The notes beneath the pieces were generated by a model, which had not been told where the DNA came from, made no database searches, and was given only the letters and a program-made list of their open reading frames with translations. A program made the translations under genes and the position numbers. From the NCBI RefSeq assembly GCF_022900255.1, contig NZ_JALIRM010000001.1:248001-312000 (forward strand): 64,000 bases of DNA. The letters are read 5' to 3'. This DNA is from Lederbergia wuyishanensis. Lineage in GTDB: Bacteria > Bacillota > Bacilli > Bacillales > Bacillaceae_C. Of the stretch, positions 1 to 8,517 are shown piece by piece (the first letter of the stretch is position 1; the number at the start of each line of letters is the position of its first letter).

Positions 1-2
1 AT

Positions 3-1514
3 ATGCCGATTATTGTTATGAGAAAAATAGGTGAAGGAGAAGTTTGGCAAACGGCCTTTTCATTAGGTGAGGAGCCTTTATCCTCGTGGAAAGGATATTC
101 AGAATGGTTGCATTCCATTCTATCTATGATGAATTCTAAATATAATAGCAATTTTAAACAAGAAGGGATTTTTCAACCAATTTATTATACGCTTGGTTCA
201 ACGAATGAATTATTTTCCGCTTCAACTTTTTCTATTGGTACAGTCGTGTTAATTATGATAGGATACATGGTCATCATTATTCCGATATTATATATTGTTT
301 TAAGGAAACTAGATAAGAGAGAACATGCATGGTGGATAATACCAACTGTATCAATTATTATGTCGACTGGTATTTTTGTTATTGGTGCAAAAGATCGTCT
401 TAAAAGTCCTCAACTCGCTGAGATGGGTGTATTTAAGGCAAATCAGAGCGGAGAAATTAGAGGAATGTATACTGCAACAGTATTTTCGAATCGCAGTGGA
501 GATTATCAATTAACTGTTCCAAAAGAGCAGTTTTATGGGATTCCTATTAGTAATGGTGACGTATTCGTTGGGGATAAGAGGTTAGAAAAAGCAATAATAT
601 CAGAAACGAGAAGTGATTTTAAGTACGATTTTGCTGACGTAGAGTATTGGTCAGCTAGATCAATTGTGGGCTATGCTACAAAGCAAGTAAGCGGACAATT
701 TGATATTGATCTTGAAGTTAATAATAACAGCCTGAAAGGAAAAATTGTCAATCATTATCCATATAATTTTGAAGAATTATATCTTTGGTCGGGGAATTTT
801 GCCTATAAGCTTGGTGCGGCAAAAGAAGGTGAAACTATTGATGTAGACCTGAAATTGAAAGAAGCAATTTTAACAGCACCTACTGATGATGGAAACTATG
901 GTTACCAAAATAATGGAGAACTTGAAGAGATGAAAAAAGAAGAACTAAAGATGGCGATTATTTCTAATGCCACTTCTTTCACCTCTACTGATAATTTGCC
1001 GATTGTTTTTGGATATACAAACAACAAAATTATTGAAGTTGGACTATCGAATAAAAAGGAAAAAAATAGTCGCTCCTCTGTTATCTACCAACCATTTTCT
1101 GCAAGTGGAAAGATTACAGGACCATTTGCCTTGCAGAGTAGTCAACTATCGATTGATATAACTCCAATCGAAGGAAATATATATGATAAAGTCGAAATGT
1201 ATGAAATTGCATTGGAAGATGGGACTTATCAGATATTGTTAACATTACCTGAACAGATTGACTCGAGTAAGGCAGTGTTTGATTCTATACAATACAGTAC
1301 GAATGGATACGGTTCTTACAAGCTTTACTTTTTAAATGTGAAAACGGGTGATTATGTTCCAATGGAAGAAGGGCAATCAGGAGTAGAAAAGGATCATTTA
1401 GGGGAGTTTGTTTCTGATAACGGGCAAATTACAATAAAGTTAGAAAAATTCAATTCAATTAACGAACCATATATTAGTATCCCGGAGTTTGTCGTAAAAG
1501 GAGCGGTAAAATAA
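3..1514 (+). CDS. Membrane-anchored protein of unknown function, 5' end probably outside window
   Basis: The frame is open from the first bases of the window and no ribosome site is visible before the ATG at 3, so this is probably the C-terminal part of a larger protein. Two adjacent hydrophobic segments (about residues 78-100 and 110-128) are followed by roughly 370 polar residues with beta-rich, extracytoplasmic character. No catalytic motif is recognised. The stop overlaps the next start (TAATG), so it is translationally coupled to the ABC ATPase and belongs to the ABC/MoxR/VWA operon. Proteins in this position of similar operons can carry a glutamine-amidotransferase-like fold upstream, but that part is not in view. 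Function unknown; the reading frame itself is secure. Confidence 0.75.
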   Translation: MPIIVMRKIGEGEVWQTAFSLGEEPLSSWKGYSEWLHSILSMMNSKYNSNFKQEGIFQPIYYTLGSTNELFSASTFSIGTVVLIMIGYMVIIIPILYIVLRKLDKREHAWWIIPTVSIIMSTGIFVIGAKDRLKSPQLAEMGVFKANQSGEIRGMYTATVFSNRSGDYQLTVPKEQFYGIPISNGDVFVGDKRLEKAIISETRSDFKYDFADVEYWSARSIVGYATKQVSGQFDIDLEVNNNSLKGKIVNHYPYNFEELYLWSGNFAYKLGAAKEGETIDVDLKLKEAILTAPTDDGNYGYQNNGELEEMKKEELKMAIISNATSFTSTDNLPIVFGYTNNKIIEVGLSNKKEKNSRSSVIYQPFSASGKITGPFALQSSQLSIDITPIEGNIYDKVEMYEIALEDGTYQILLTLPEQIDSSKAVFDSIQYSTNGYGSYKLYFLNVKTGDYVPMEEGQSGVEKDHLGEFVSDNGQITIKLEKFNSINEPYISIPEFVVKGAVK

Positions 1515-2446
1515 TGATAGAGATAAATGGATTAACAAAAAAATACGGCTCCTTTACAGCACTGGATTCATTAACAATTAATATAGGGAAAGGAATTGTT
1601 TTTGGAGTAGTAGGTCATAACGGTGCGGGAAAATCTACTGCATTTTCAATATTAGCTACATTACTTTCACCAACATCGGGTACGGCAGTAATTAATGGGG
1701 CTAGTGTAACTCAAGAACCTGAAAAAGTTCGGAAGCAAATAGGATATATGCCAGATTTCTTTGGGGTGTATGATCATTTACGAGTTAATGAATATTTGGA
1801 TTTTTATGGTGCGAGTTATTCGATATCTGCAAGAGATCGAGCAGAGCTTATCCCACAATTATTAGATTTAGTTAATTTAACAGAAAAGGAGAATTCCTAC
1901 GTGGATGTTCTCTCCCGTGGAATGAAACAGAGACTTTGTCTTGCTAGATCTCTAATCCACGATCCTGAAGTGTTGATTCTAGATGAACCTGCTTCAGGTC
2001 TTGATCCTCGTGCTCGTGTTGAAATGCGGGAAATATTGAAAGAACTAAAAAATATGGGGAAAACGATACTTATCTCATCTCATATTTTACCTGAGCTCTC
2101 TGAAATGTGTGATCAAATTGGTGTAATTAATAAAGGAAAATTAGTTGCTCATGGAACTGTTGCTGATATACAACATCAGCTCCAAGCCGATAAGGTGATT
2201 ATTGTTACATTTTATAGAGATGTGGAAAGGGCTATTTCCTTTTTTGAAGATGCCCCTTCTGTTTCTAGAGTTACTAGATTGGAAAATAATACAATTCAAT
2301 TCCAATATGCCGGCGCTGAAGAATCACAAATAAAATTACTAAAAAAAGCAATTTTAGCCGATTTGCCTATTTTAAGTTTCAAACAGCTAGAATCCAATCT
2401 TGAAGATGTCTTTATGGAAATAACGAAAGGAGTAGACTTAAATTGA
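1514..2446 (+). CDS. ABC transporter ATP-binding protein
   Basis: 310 residues with a complete ATPase core: Walker A GHNGAGKST at residues 34-42, signature LSRGMKQRL at 133-141, Walker B VLILDEP from 153 and a SSHIL switch histidine. The extra C-terminal domain of about 90 residues is typical of ATPases that pair with ABC-2 (Nat/Ccm/Yxl type) permeases. It would energise the membrane protein encoded next, with which it overlaps by four bases. The substrate cannot be read from the sequence. The start is coupled to the upstream stop. Family assignment is firm; direction (probably export) is inferred from the permease type. Confidence 0.93.
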   Translation: MIEINGLTKKYGSFTALDSLTINIGKGIVFGVVGHNGAGKSTAFSILATLLSPTSGTAVINGASVTQEPEKVRKQIGYMPDFFGVYDHLRVNEYLDFYGASYSISARDRAELIPQLLDLVNLTEKENSYVDVLSRGMKQRLCLARSLIHDPEVLILDEPASGLDPRARVEMREILKELKNMGKTILISSHILPELSEMCDQIGVINKGKLVAHGTVADIQHQLQADKVIIVTFYRDVERAISFFEDAPSVSRVTRLENNTIQFQYAGAEESQIKLLKKAILADLPILSFKQLESNLEDVFMEITKGVDLN

Positions 2447-3288
2447 AGAGTTTGTTTATCAACCCTGTATTAAATAAAGAATTTAAACTCAGATTTCGCT
2501 CTTTTCGCACTTTCTTAGGCCTTTTATCATATTTAATTGCGATTGGCATTGTAGTGATCGGCTATATGCTCCTTGAAACATCTTTTGGTGGAGGTACACA
2601 ATATATACGCCCAGCACAAAGCAGAACAATGTTCATGGTACTTGCTTATTTACAATTAGGGCTAATTTTATTCATTACACCTGGATTAACTTCCGGAGTC
2701 ATTAGTGGTGAGCGGGAGCGTCAAACGTTGAACATATTATTAACAACTGCTCAAAGCTCCACCAGTATAATAATAAGTAAATTAATCTCTTCCATATCAT
2801 ATTTACTGTTGCTTCTAGCTGCCAGTCTTCCGTTCTATTCCTTAGTCTTTCTGTTTGGAGGGGTTTCGCCGGCTACGATTGCAAAAGTGATGGGCTTTTA
2901 CTTGTTTACAATTTTTGTTTTTGGAAGTTTCGGGTTATTTTTTTCCACATTGATTAGACGAACAATTGTATCCATGATTTCAACATACGGTGTAACCCTG
3001 TTTCTCTCAGGTGGTGCAGCATTTTTATTTGCAATTTCAATTAGCTATTTTAACTATGCCAATATTCAACCTCCTTTAGTGCTTCCATATATATTGGCAG
3101 CATTTAATCCACCAATTGTATTTAGCGGATTGTTTGAAGAAGGGATTAATCAAGCATTTATTGATACGACAGGGATATCCTTTCCTTTAATTTGGAGTTA
3201 TTTTATCATCTATTCGATCTTAGCGGTTCTAGCACTATGGGTGAGCGTTAAAAAGCTACGGCCTAACATGAATCCGAAAAAAGGATGA
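2443..3288 (+). CDS. ABC-2 type transporter permease
   Basis: 281 residues, very hydrophobic, with about six membrane spans. The N-terminal basic stretch, a first span, and then a GVISGERERQTLN-type cytoplasmic loop (about residues 86-98) are hallmarks of ABC-2/Nat-type permeases. The start is a TTG overlapping the ATPase stop, with AAAGGAG about 10 bases upstream. It should form the transport channel for the adjacent ATPase. Substrate unknown; the neighbourhood (MoxR, VWA proteins) suggests an envelope role, which is inference. Confidence 0.88.
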   Translation: MKSLFINPVLNKEFKLRFRSFRTFLGLLSYLIAIGIVVIGYMLLETSFGGGTQYIRPAQSRTMFMVLAYLQLGLILFITPGLTSGVISGERERQTLNILLTTAQSSTSIIISKLISSISYLLLLLAASLPFYSLVFLFGGVSPATIAKVMGFYLFTIFVFGSFGLFFSTLIRRTIVSMISTYGVTLFLSGGAAFLFAISISYFNYANIQPPLVLPYILAAFNPPIVFSGLFEEGINQAFIDTTGISFPLIWSYFIIYSILAVLALWVSVKKLRPNMNPKKG

Positions 3289-3293
3289 TTTCT

Positions 3294-4859
3294 ATGAATG
3301 TAAGCAAAACTATTCATTCGCTGCTTAAAATAGTGAGAACGCAATTGATGGCTGAGCATGCTGTTAAGGAAATACAGAATTTTCTTTTGGTGTGCAGTGG
3401 TTTTATTTTCTGTTTGCAAATATTGGCTCGTTTTATCGTGATAATCGATACGAATGTTTATGCTATAGCATTCGTATTGATTTCAGCGATTGTTTTCTTC
3501 TCAAGATATTGGGTTTCGAGGCCAGATTTAAAAACTGCAGCGTTTTTATATGATCAATATTGTGAAGAAAATAGAGCCTCAACTGCTCTTTCGTTTATCG
3601 AAAAAGAAGAAACAGTATATATATTGCAAAGAAAAGAAGCTTTGATTCATATGAAAAAGGTTGAACCTAATGTGTTAAAAAGAAAGAAAAAATATGTATC
3701 ACCTTTTTCCTTAGGATTAACGCTTTTCTTTATTGCGCTGACTTCTGTTATGTTTCTTTTACCTAATGAAAAAATGATAGAAGCCAAACAGTTGAAAAAA
3801 GAAAAGGCCATTGTTCAGGAAACGAAGAAAGAACTCGAAAATCTAATTAAGACAAAAAAGAATCCAGTTACTAAAAAGGCCATTGAAACAGCGATAAATG
3901 AGTTAGAAGATATAAAAAAAGCAAATGAAGCATTAAAAAAGCTTACAAAGCAAAGCAATGAACTAATGCTGAAGAAAACACAATCAGATGAAAATCAGAC
4001 TGCATTAAATAAAGTTGTTAATATGTTGGAATCCGGAAACTTCAATGAATTAGCAAAAGCAATCCAAGATCAAAATAAGGAAATGCTTGAAAGAGAAATA
4101 GAAAAATTACAAGAGCAACTTGGGCAATTAAATAACGATCAAAAGGAATTGCTTTCCCAACTGATTCAAAATGGGGCTGACCATATTACTCCACAAGATT
4201 TAAATTCTTTAAAAAATCAGCTTAGCAGTATGATAGATAAGTCATCTCAATCTTCACAGTTGGCCAATTCCCAAAAAGTCATACAACAAGCAAGTCAATC
4301 ACTAATAGAAAAAATGCTTGCTAATAATATCCAGCCTTCCAAGACGATAGCCATGGGCCCAAATAGTCAAAATGGAAAAAATCAAAATGGAAACAGAAAT
4401 AATGATGTCCCGCAAAATGGACAACAAAACAGTTCTACTAACGGAAATGAAAGCGGAGGACAAGGTCAGGGTCAAGGACAAGGTCAAGGACAAGGACAAG
4501 GACAAGGTCAAGGTGGTTCCGGAGGGAATGGAAAAGGCGGTAATTCTGGATCCGATAGTAATGGTATTGGCAATAGTGGTGCGGGGCTGGGAATGGGGTC
4601 ACGAACATTAACAATTCCTGAAACGGTAGATGGGAAACTAAATATTGAAAAAGATTCTGGGGAAATTGGTGAAGGAAAGCCTGCTGAACAAGGGGAGGGT
4701 AACGGTCCCGTATTAAAAGGGGCAATCCGACCTTATGAAGAGGTATACAATCAATATGAGAAAACCTCCCGTGAAAGTACCAATCGATTACAGTTGCCAT
4801 CCGAATTAGAGTCTATTGTAAAAAGCTATTTTTCTAAGATAAAACCAGATCGGGAGTGA
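3294..4859 (+). CDS. Membrane-anchored coiled-coil protein with Gly-Gln repeat, DUF4175-like
   Basis: About 521 residues from the ATG at 3294. An in-frame ATG at 3285 lies directly against the AAGG ribosome site, so the later start is preferred. Two spans lie near residues 29-70 and a third near 145-163. They are followed by a long charged, Lys/Glu/Gln-rich coiled coil (about 165-330), then a low-complexity Gly/Gln/Asn segment containing a run of Gly-Gln pairs, and an acidic C-terminal domain ending in a conserved-looking helix. Similar proteins precede MoxR/DUF58/VWA genes in other bacteria; none of that class that I know has a proven role. It may be a scaffold or client of the MoxR ATPase (inference). 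Confidence 0.72.
   Translation: MNVSKTIHSLLKIVRTQLMAEHAVKEIQNFLLVCSGFIFCLQILARFIVIIDTNVYAIAFVLISAIVFFSRYWVSRPDLKTAAFLYDQYCEENRASTALSFIEKEETVYILQRKEALIHMKKVEPNVLKRKKKYVSPFSLGLTLFFIALTSVMFLLPNEKMIEAKQLKKEKAIVQETKKELENLIKTKKNPVTKKAIETAINELEDIKKANEALKKLTKQSNELMLKKTQSDENQTALNKVVNMLESGNFNELAKAIQDQNKEMLEREIEKLQEQLGQLNNDQKELLSQLIQNGADHITPQDLNSLKNQLSSMIDKSSQSSQLANSQKVIQQASQSLIEKMLANNIQPSKTIAMGPNSQNGKNQNGNRNNDVPQNGQQNSSTNGNESGGQGQGQGQGQGQGQGQGQGGSGGNGKGGNSGSDSNGIGNSGAGLGMGSRTLTIPETVDGKLNIEKDSGEIGEGKPAEQGEGNGPVLKGAIRPYEEVYNQYEKTSRESTNRLQLPSELESIVKSYFSKIKPDRE
4457..4516 (+). repeat. Imperfect hexanucleotide tandem repeat coding for (Gly-Gln)n
   Basis: About ten tandem copies of a GGNCAA-type hexamer (GGTCAA, GGACAA, GGTCAG variants) inside the coiled-coil protein gene, giving alternating Gly-Gln. 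The repeat stays in frame whenever a unit is gained or lost. It is therefore a plausible site of length variation between strains. Confidence 0.85.
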
Positions 4860-4864
4860 AAGGG

Positions 4865-5866
4865 ATGTCTACCATCAGTGAACAAGATTTCATTCAAGCT
4901 ACAGAAAAACTTAAAAAGATAAAAAGTGAAATCCAAGCATTTATCGTCGGCCAAGATGAAGTTATCGATCAAATGCTTTGGACCATTTTTTCTGAAGGCC
5001 ACGCTTTACTTGAAGGGTTGCCTGGACTCGGAAAGACCATGCTCGTCAAAACAATATCAGAAGTTCTTGATCTTTCATTTTCAAGAATTCAATTCACTCC
5101 GGATTTAATGCCATCAGATATTACGGGTACAATGATGATTCAGCCTGATGAATCAGGAAAGCAGAAATTTGAATTATTTGAGGGGCCTATTTTTTCAAAT
5201 ATTGTGCTTGCAGATGAAATCAATCGGGCTACTCCGAAAACTCAAAGTGCATTACTGGAAGCAATGGGAGAAAAAACAGTGACCATTATGGGAGATACAA
5301 AGAACATGGAGAAACCGTTTTTTGTGCTCGCTACTCAAAACCCAATTGAAATGGAAGGTACGTATCCATTGCCAGAAGCACAACTTGATCGATTCACTTG
5401 TAAAATAAACGTCTATTATCCTGATAGACAATCACTAAAAGAAATTATTCACCGTACCACAGGAACTGTAAAACCACAGCTAAAAAAAATTATGACAAGC
5501 GAAGAGGTAGTACATATTCAAAAGCTTATTAAGCATATGATAATTTCTGATGACATTCTTGATCTTGCTGTTAATATAATTGCCGGAACTCATCCGGATG
5601 ATGAAGGTGCATGCTCTTTAGTCAAATCATATGTTCAATACGGATCAGGTCCTAGGGGACTACAAAGTATGATCAATCTCGCAAAAACACGAGCTCTATT
5701 TTCCGGAAGATTTCACGTTTCAATCGGAGATATTAAGCAAGTAGCAAAACCAGTCCTACGGCATCGGATTTTACTCAATTTTGAAGGGGAAGCTGCTGGT
5801 ATTTCTCCTGATAGATTGATTGATGAGACAATTGATTGGGTTCAAAATGAAGGTGCGTTATCATGA
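4865..5866 (+). CDS. MoxR-family AAA+ ATPase
   Basis: 333 residues from the ATG at 4865. A GTG at 4856 is in frame, but GGGAGTGA lies at the right distance for the later ATG. Walker A is GLPGLGKT, Walker B LADEINRA, and the sensor region reads ATQNPIEMEGTYPLPEAQLDRF-like, all diagnostic of the MRP subgroup of MoxR ATPases. A C-terminal lid domain follows. MoxR ATPases work with VWA-domain proteins to remodel or activate partner complexes. Here DUF58 and two VWA genes follow directly, as expected. Overlaps the next gene by four bases. Confidence 0.95.
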   Translation: MSTISEQDFIQATEKLKKIKSEIQAFIVGQDEVIDQMLWTIFSEGHALLEGLPGLGKTMLVKTISEVLDLSFSRIQFTPDLMPSDITGTMMIQPDESGKQKFELFEGPIFSNIVLADEINRATPKTQSALLEAMGEKTVTIMGDTKNMEKPFFVLATQNPIEMEGTYPLPEAQLDRFTCKINVYYPDRQSLKEIIHRTTGTVKPQLKKIMTSEEVVHIQKLIKHMIISDDILDLAVNIIAGTHPDDEGACSLVKSYVQYGSGPRGLQSMINLAKTRALFSGRFHVSIGDIKQVAKPVLRHRILLNFEGEAAGISPDRLIDETIDWVQNEGALS

Positions 5867-6729
5867 TGTTTTCGCATGAATTTCTTGCGCGGCTAAGAAA
5901 GTTACGATTAGTTGTTGAATCAAAACGGACTGGAGCCCATAAAGGAATCCGCCGGTCCCATAAATTTGGAACCTCTTTGGAATTCTCTGATTTTCGAACG
6001 TACCAACCAGGTGATGATGTGAGACTAGTTGATTGGAATGTTTATGGACGGACAAGACGCCATTATATAAAAAGGTACTTAGACGAACAGGAAATTAATG
6101 TAGCCATTTTTCTAGACTGCACATCTTCTATGAGGGCATTAGAAACTAAATGGCTACTTGCGAAAAAGATTGCAGCAGCTTTAAGTTATATAACACTTGT
6201 TAATGAGGATAGATTATCATTTTCCCCAATCTCTGCTTTGGATACAAGAAGTATAGAAAGAAAAGGAAGCATTTATGCAAAACAAGTTCTTTCTGATATT
6301 CTTCAACTACAGCTTAGTGCAAGGACTTCCACTTTTACTAAGGAAATAGGAACGAATCTTCAAAAAGGAAAACAATTATCTATCATTATCACAGATGGAA
6401 TGGAGCCAATTGCAGAATATGAAAAACTTCTTTTTAAAATTGCCTCTGTAAAATCAAAAATATTATTTATTCATATTTTAAGTAAAGAGGAGATAGAACC
6501 GGGGTATACCGGCGATGCAAAGTTGATAGACAGTGAATTGGAATCGGAAGTAAATGTCAGCATTAGTCCAAAACTTGTTTCGAACTATCAATTACGTCTT
6601 AAGCAGCACAATGAACGATTAGAACATACTTGCCGGAAGCATCATATTCAATATCTTTTTTTTAATGATGAAAAAACGGCCGAAGAATTACTTTTATCCG
6701 ACTTTATTACTTGGGGAATTGTACAATGA
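5863..6729 (+). CDS. DUF58 domain protein (MoxR partner)
   Basis: 288 residues with the family block GTSLEFSDFRTYQPGDDVR (about 32-50) followed by VDWNVYGR and a degenerate VWA-like stretch beginning FLDCTSSMRA, where a DxTSS replaces the usual MIDAS DxSxS. There is no membrane span, so it is probably cytosolic or peripheral. DUF58 genes nearly always lie next to moxR, as here, with a four-base overlap. The molecular role is unproven; it is thought to act as an adaptor between MoxR and membrane VWA proteins. Confidence 0.92.
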   Translation: MMFSHEFLARLRKLRLVVESKRTGAHKGIRRSHKFGTSLEFSDFRTYQPGDDVRLVDWNVYGRTRRHYIKRYLDEQEINVAIFLDCTSSMRALETKWLLAKKIAAALSYITLVNEDRLSFSPISALDTRSIERKGSIYAKQVLSDILQLQLSARTSTFTKEIGTNLQKGKQLSIIITDGMEPIAEYEKLLFKIASVKSKILFIHILSKEEIEPGYTGDAKLIDSELESEVNVSISPKLVSNYQLRLKQHNERLEHTCRKHHIQYLFFNDEKTAEELLLSDFITWGIVQ

Positions 6730-6738
6730 GGTGACGAA

Positions 6739-8517
6739 ATGGGATTAATGAATCCACTATTTTTATTATTGGCGTTTTTTATTGCATCAGTTCTAATTTT
6801 TTATATGTTTCGGAAACGCTATGAAAATAAAATGATCCCTTCTAATCTTCTTTGGGAACAAGTGATGAATGAATGGCAGGCATCGCCATGGATTGAGAAA
6901 CTTCAAAGAAATTTATTACTATTTTTACAACTATTGATTTTACTATTATTAATGTTTGCTTTGACTCGACCATACTGGATGACTAAAGGTATTGAAGGTG
7001 AACATATTATCTTAGTCGTTGACACTTCTGCCTCAATGTCTGCGCTCCATGATGGAATTACAAGGTTTGATGAGGCGAAGGAAGAAATATCTGCAATCAT
7101 AAAGGATCTTAAACACCAGGAAGTTACGATTATTACCGCAGGAAGTGTGCCAAATTTATTAATCAATAAAGAAGTTAATATAAATAAAATTAAAAAGGTT
7201 GTAGACGGCCTTAAATTGTCTTATGAATATAGCGATATGGAGAAAGCGTTTAGACTTGCAAACTCACTTGCAGTGAATAAGGATACAAGTCTATTTGTTT
7301 TTTCTGATTCTATTAAGGCAGAGGATTTAAATGGGATGACAGGTTCAATACCTATTTCCGTTTTTAATATGGGAAATGAAGGAAACAATGTATCACTTAA
7401 GTCTTTCGGTATTGGGGAAAAGGAACATCATGTCACAGGAATCTCCGTAATTGAAAATCAAAGTAAGGAACTAAAGGCGGCTACTTTACTAATTAATACA
7501 AATGAAAATAATGTATTTGAGGAAAAAGTGACGATAGAGCCAGGTGAACAAAAGTTCGTCAAGATTCCAAAACTTCCTGTAAGTGAGTATTATAAAGCCA
7601 AAATAGAGGTGAATGATGATTATTCGATAGATAATGAGCTTATTGCTGTAAGTCGTCCATCACTTATGAAAGTGTATCTGGTCGGTGATGTAAGTCCTTT
7701 TATAATGAAAGGGTTAGAAAATATAGGGTATGAAACGATCCAAATGACGGAGGAGGATGTTGAAAGAGACTTGTCCAATGGAATCGTCGTAGTAGAAAAT
7801 ATTCCAATGGAAGTATGGCCAAAAAGACCATTACTAGCTATCACTCCCGATAATAATAAAGAAATCACAATACAAAGTGAAATAAAAACAGAAAATGACC
7901 CTGTTTTCCAGTATGTTGAATTTAATAAAACTTTTATACAATCTGCTTTTTCAAGTAATAACATTAATCTTCCTGTGATTGCGAAGAGTGGTGATATCCC
8001 ATTAATTCAAAAAGGAACTGTAAATGGGTTTCCTGCAATGGTTATTCAATTTCCTATAGAAAATACTGATTGGCCGCTGCATACCGGATTTCCTATTTTT
8101 TTATACCAATCTTTTCAATGGCTTGCTGCAAATGAAGAGTTTTTTGGCTTTTTTCTTCCAGGTGAGCATCGTTGGCTTAATGTTGATGCTGATAACAATG
8201 AATGGAAAGTATTTACTGGAAATGGAAAATTCATTGAATCATTTAATTTGCTTGAAGAAAGCTTCACTGCTCCACAAAAGCCAGGAATTTACCAAACAGT
8301 AGCTAATGAGAAGACGATGTATTTTGCGGTGAACTTGGACGACCGTGAAAAATCAATCCCATATTCACCATCTTTTAGAATAAACCAGCCTTTAAAAGAA
8401 AGTGATCAAAATGTCGTGAATCACCCCTATGATGGACTTTGGTTTTGGTTAGTCTTTGTTGCATTAATTGTTCTGTTTATCGAGTGGGAGGTGATGAGGC
8501 GTGGGACTCGAATTTAA
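6739..8517 (+). CDS. BatA-type membrane protein with VWA domain
   Basis: 592 residues. The N-terminus (MNPLFLLLAFFI..., spans about 4-25 and 55-75) is the BatA/aerotolerance N-terminal module. A VWA domain with an intact MIDAS motif (VVDTSASMS) begins near residue 92. A long extracytoplasmic beta-rich part and a final span (about 565-585) follow. The ribosome site GAGGTGA precedes the ATG. It probably presents the VWA domain outside the membrane next to the MoxR/DUF58 pair. Specific partner unknown. Confidence 0.88.
   Translation: MGLMNPLFLLLAFFIASVLIFYMFRKRYENKMIPSNLLWEQVMNEWQASPWIEKLQRNLLLFLQLLILLLLMFALTRPYWMTKGIEGEHIILVVDTSASMSALHDGITRFDEAKEEISAIIKDLKHQEVTIITAGSVPNLLINKEVNINKIKKVVDGLKLSYEYSDMEKAFRLANSLAVNKDTSLFVFSDSIKAEDLNGMTGSIPISVFNMGNEGNNVSLKSFGIGEKEHHVTGISVIENQSKELKAATLLINTNENNVFEEKVTIEPGEQKFVKIPKLPVSEYYKAKIEVNDDYSIDNELIAVSRPSLMKVYLVGDVSPFIMKGLENIGYETIQMTEEDVERDLSNGIVVVENIPMEVWPKRPLLAITPDNNKEITIQSEIKTENDPVFQYVEFNKTFIQSAFSSNNINLPVIAKSGDIPLIQKGTVNGFPAMVIQFPIENTDWPLHTGFPIFLYQSFQWLAANEEFFGFFLPGEHRWLNVDADNNEWKVFTGNGKFIESFNLLEESFTAPQKPGIYQTVANEKTMYFAVNLDDREKSIPYSPSFRINQPLKESDQNVVNHPYDGLWFWLVFVALIVLFIEWEVMRRGTRI

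Noticed and set aside
4457-4516. Short direct repeats considered as a CRISPR array
   Set aside because: Units are six bases with no spacers and lie inside a coding region.
4302-4800. Long antisense and alternate-frame open frames over the Gly-Gln gene
   Set aside because: They arise from the hexanucleotide repeat, which keeps several frames open; no ribosome sites.
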